Shown here piece by piece: positions 5,553-6,607 of a DNA stretch of 6,607 nt (its first letter is position 1; each line of letters opens with the position of its first letter). The position numbers and the translations under genes are program-made. The notes under the pieces were generated by a model. That model did not search any database, was not told the origin of the DNA, and worked only from the letters and a program-made list of their open reading frames with translations. The DNA is from Phycisphaerales bacterium (GTDB lineage: Bacteria; Planctomycetota; Phycisphaerae; Phycisphaerales; UBA1924). The DNA is taken from NCBI GenBank assembly GCA_007124345.1, contig SLFH01000241.1:1-6607 (forward strand), given 5' to 3'.

Positions 5553-5584
5553 CCCGCGGGCCCGCGGGACCACCAGATCCCGCG
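5553..5584. repeat. Two overlapping inverted repeats in the regulator leader
   Basis: CCCGCGGGCCCGCGGG (5553-5568) is a perfect 16-bp palindrome. Its right part is reused in a second inverted repeat, CGCGGGA (5563-5569) with TCCCGCG (5578-5584) around an 8-base loop. In RNA from the - strand the two stems share bases 5563-5568 and cannot form together. They lie between the predicted -10 and the ribosome binding site of the regulator gene. Confidence 0.6.
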
Positions 5585-5597
5585 ATGAAAAAATCGG

Positions 5598-5603
5598 ATT
5601 CTA
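5598..5603 (-). promoter_or_regulatory. Candidate -10 element for the LuxR-type gene
   Basis: The - strand reads TAGAAT from 5603 to 5598, one base from TATAAT. Transcription would start near 5591 and give a leader of about 85 nt containing the inverted repeats. The -35 at 17-bp spacing would be GATTCG, which is poor, so the promoter may need an activator. Confidence 0.4.
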
Positions 5604-5716
5604 CCATCGGCTTTGGTGCACGAATCACCCTAGAAGACTACCGGATCAGGGCGTTCACCAGCCGCAGGAGAGGTTATCGTACATCCCGGATCGGGGGCTT
5701 GAGCAACCGAGGTGTT

Positions 5717-5745
5717 TTGCCCAGAGAAACCCCTAGAGATACGGA
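5717..5745 (+). promoter_or_regulatory. Candidate promoter for the FAD-dependent oxidoreductase
   Basis: TTGCCC (5717-5722), a 17-bp spacer and TACGGA (5740-5745) face the oxidoreductase gene. The start point would be near 5752 and the leader about 125 nt. The -35 is a partial match and the -10 modest. It is the best pair I found in this interval, but weakly supported. Confidence 0.3.
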
Positions 5746-5756
5746 ATAGTGCGTGA

Positions 5757-5810
5757 GCCTATCTCCTGACAGGCCCCGTAGTTCCCCTGGTTAGGGCTTC
5801 GGCCAAGACC
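5757..5810 (+). other. Two tandem hairpins in the predicted oxidoreductase leader
   Basis: GCCT (5757-5760) pairs with AGGC (5771-5774), with an A/C mismatch and two further pairs closing the loop TCCT. The second hairpin is GGC-TTCG-GCC (5795-5804), with the very stable UUCG-type loop. It is extended by GGTT (5789-5792) with GACC (5807-5810) across an AG/AA internal loop. No U-tract follows, so neither is a terminator. They may be leader structure; no known RNA class is recognised. Confidence 0.4.
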
Positions 5811-5876
5811 GAGCGTCCCCCTCAGCGCCTACAACTTGCAGCAACGACAGGGACGGGCCCCGCGCGAGACCGATTC

Positions 5877-6607
5877 ATGCACACACATCCCCAACCGTCC
5901 TCCGAACCGGCGATCCCCGCCGGCACGCAGCCTCGCATCCTGATCCTCGGCGCCGGCCCCACAGGCCTCGGCGCCGCCTACAGGCTCAAGGAGCTCGGGT
6001 ACAAAAACTTTGTCGTCGTCGACAGAAACGACAAGGCCGGCGGCCTCGCCCGCTCCTTCACCGATGGCCACGGCTTCACATGGGACATCGGCGGCCATGT
6101 GATGTTCAGCCACTACGACTACTACGACCAGCTCTTCGAGAAGATGATGGGCGACGAGTTCACCCTCAACAACCGCGAGAGCTGGGTCCGCATGATGGAC
6201 CGCTGGGTGCCGTACCCGTTCCAGAACAACATCAAGTACCTCCCCCGCGAGGTCGCCTGCGAGTGCCTCATCGGCCTCATCAGGGCCCAGGCGACCGGAC
6301 CCGGCCCCGCAGAGGCCAGGAACTTCGGCGAGTTCATCGACGCCGTCTTCGGCGAGGGCATCGCCAAGTACTTCATGCGTCCGTACAACTTCAAGGTCTG
6401 GGCCCACCCCCCCGAGATGATGAACAAGACCTGGATCGGCGAGCGCGTCGCCGTCCTGGACTACGAGCGCGCCCTCCGAAACCTCGTCCTCGACACCGAC
6501 GACTACGGCTGGGGCCCCAACAACCAGTTCAAATACCCCCTCAAGGGCGGCACCGGCGAGTTCTACAAGCGCATCGGCGACGCCGTCAGCGAGCACCTCT
6601 CACTCGG
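5877..6607 (+). CDS. FAD-dependent oxidoreductase, UDP-galactopyranose-mutase/protoporphyrinogen-oxidase-like (5' part)
   Basis: The first 243 residues are present and the gene runs off the window; family members are usually about 430-500 aa. An 18-residue Pro/Ser-rich lead precedes RILILGAGPTGLGAAYRL, the dinucleotide-binding fold that holds FAD (GxGxxG at residues 25-30). The acidic residue ending strand two is Asp49 in VVVDR, and the following AGGLARS (54-60) is the conserved turn of the amine-oxidase/UGM-like superfamily. DIGGHVMFSHYDYYDQLF (70-87), a VPYPFQ segment (111-116), YNFKVWAHPPE (170-180) and KGGTGEFY (223-230) match UGM-like oxidoreductases often found near polysaccharide genes. 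Substrate is not deducible; there is no sign of a carotenoid desaturase or true heme-pathway enzyme. Start: ATG 5877 is the only ATG upstream of the FAD fold and has no clear ribosome binding site. It is divergent from the LuxR-type gene. It is probably cytoplasmic, since no signal peptide is seen. Confidence 0.88.
   Translation, partial: MHTHPQPSSEPAIPAGTQPRILILGAGPTGLGAAYRLKELGYKNFVVVDRNDKAGGLARSFTDGHGFTWDIGGHVMFSHYDYYDQLFEKMMGDEFTLNNRESWVRMMDRWVPYPFQNNIKYLPREVACECLIGLIRAQATGPGPAEARNFGEFIDAVFGEGIAKYFMRPYNFKVWAHPPEMMNKTWIGERVAVLDYERALRNLVLDTDDYGWGPNNQFKYPLKGGTGEFYKRIGDAVSEHLSL

Larger units (their letters stand above)
5507..5876. other. 370-bp divergent intergenic region
   Basis: This gap lies between the regulator start and the oxidoreductase start. 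It holds the regulator's ribosome binding site, three inverted repeats (5521-5534, 5553-5568, 5563-5584), candidate promoters on each strand and two small hairpins before the oxidoreductase. By hand count 5581-5760 is about 54% GC, versus 63% or more in the coding lines I counted. I found no convincing gene, tRNA or known riboswitch. A 54-codon frame from ATG 5585 is unsupported. Confidence 0.7.

Noticed and set aside
5585..5749. 54-codon open frame starting ATG 5585 (MKKSDST...)
   Set aside because: There is no ribosome binding site, codon use is unlike the real genes, it is Arg/Ser-rich without recognisable features, and it overlaps the regulator's promoter and leader on the other strand.
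5772..5868. tRNA-like 5' half: GGCCCCG, TA, then a D-arm-like GTTC...TGGTTAGG
   Set aside because: The 3' half is missing. No matching CGGGGCC acceptor strand, no T-arm with a TTCRA loop and no proper anticodon stem follow at the right distances.
5829..6596. 255-codon - strand frame opposite the FAD-dependent oxidoreductase
   Set aside because: It is an antisense shadow of low complexity (Val/Ala/Glu/Asp-rich). The + strand frame has a clear FAD-binding fold.

Overview
The window reads as part of a high-GC bacterial chromosome, most likely from the Planctomycetota, class Phycisphaerae. Two neighbouring secreted proteins end in paired calcium-loop modules that finish in a terminal Gly-Cys. 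This is the arrangement NCBI calls a GC-type dockerin, and I know it mainly from Phycisphaerales. The strongly C-ending codon use on the + strand fits. The assignment is inferred from protein character only, because no rRNA or other marker gene lies in the window.

Layout. (1) 1-450 is the 3' end of a secreted beta-propeller-like protein with a C-terminal GC-type dockerin module, closed by a near-perfect intrinsic terminator (487-524). (2) 694-2199 is a second complete secreted protein with the same module. It has its own promoter, a structured leader, a good ribosome binding site and its own terminator (2236-2263). (3) 2290-3810 is a pyridoxal-phosphate group II (aromatic-L-amino-acid type) decarboxylase. 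(4) 3843-4499 is a small lipoprotein of unknown function, directly downstream on the same strand. (5) 4577-5506, on the - strand, is a LuxR/GerE-type regulator that converges with the lipoprotein gene onto a shared bidirectional terminator. (6) 5507-5876 is a 370-bp divergent intergenic region, less GC-rich than the genes for most of its length and rich in inverted repeats. (7) 5877-6607 is the 5' two-thirds or so of an FAD-dependent oxidoreductase of the UDP-galactopyranose-mutase/protoporphyrinogen-oxidase-like superfamily, cut by the window end.

How the genes work together. Most look like independent transcription units, each with its own terminator or promoter signals. The only functional pair is the two dockerin-tailed secreted proteins, which probably share a sorting or anchoring route whose partner is not in this window. 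The decarboxylase and lipoprotein may be co-transcribed. The lipoprotein also has a -35/-10 pair overlapping the decarboxylase stop codon. Both genes lack a Shine-Dalgarno sequence, and each has a TAnnCT hexamer at the distance expected for a leaderless mRNA. The regulator's own leader carries overlapping inverted repeats that cannot all fold at once.

I did not find a convincing new multi-gene system, CRISPR array, mobile element or RNA gene. The points most worth checking are the dockerin tail and its unknown partner, the leaderless-start signals, and the regulator's leader.
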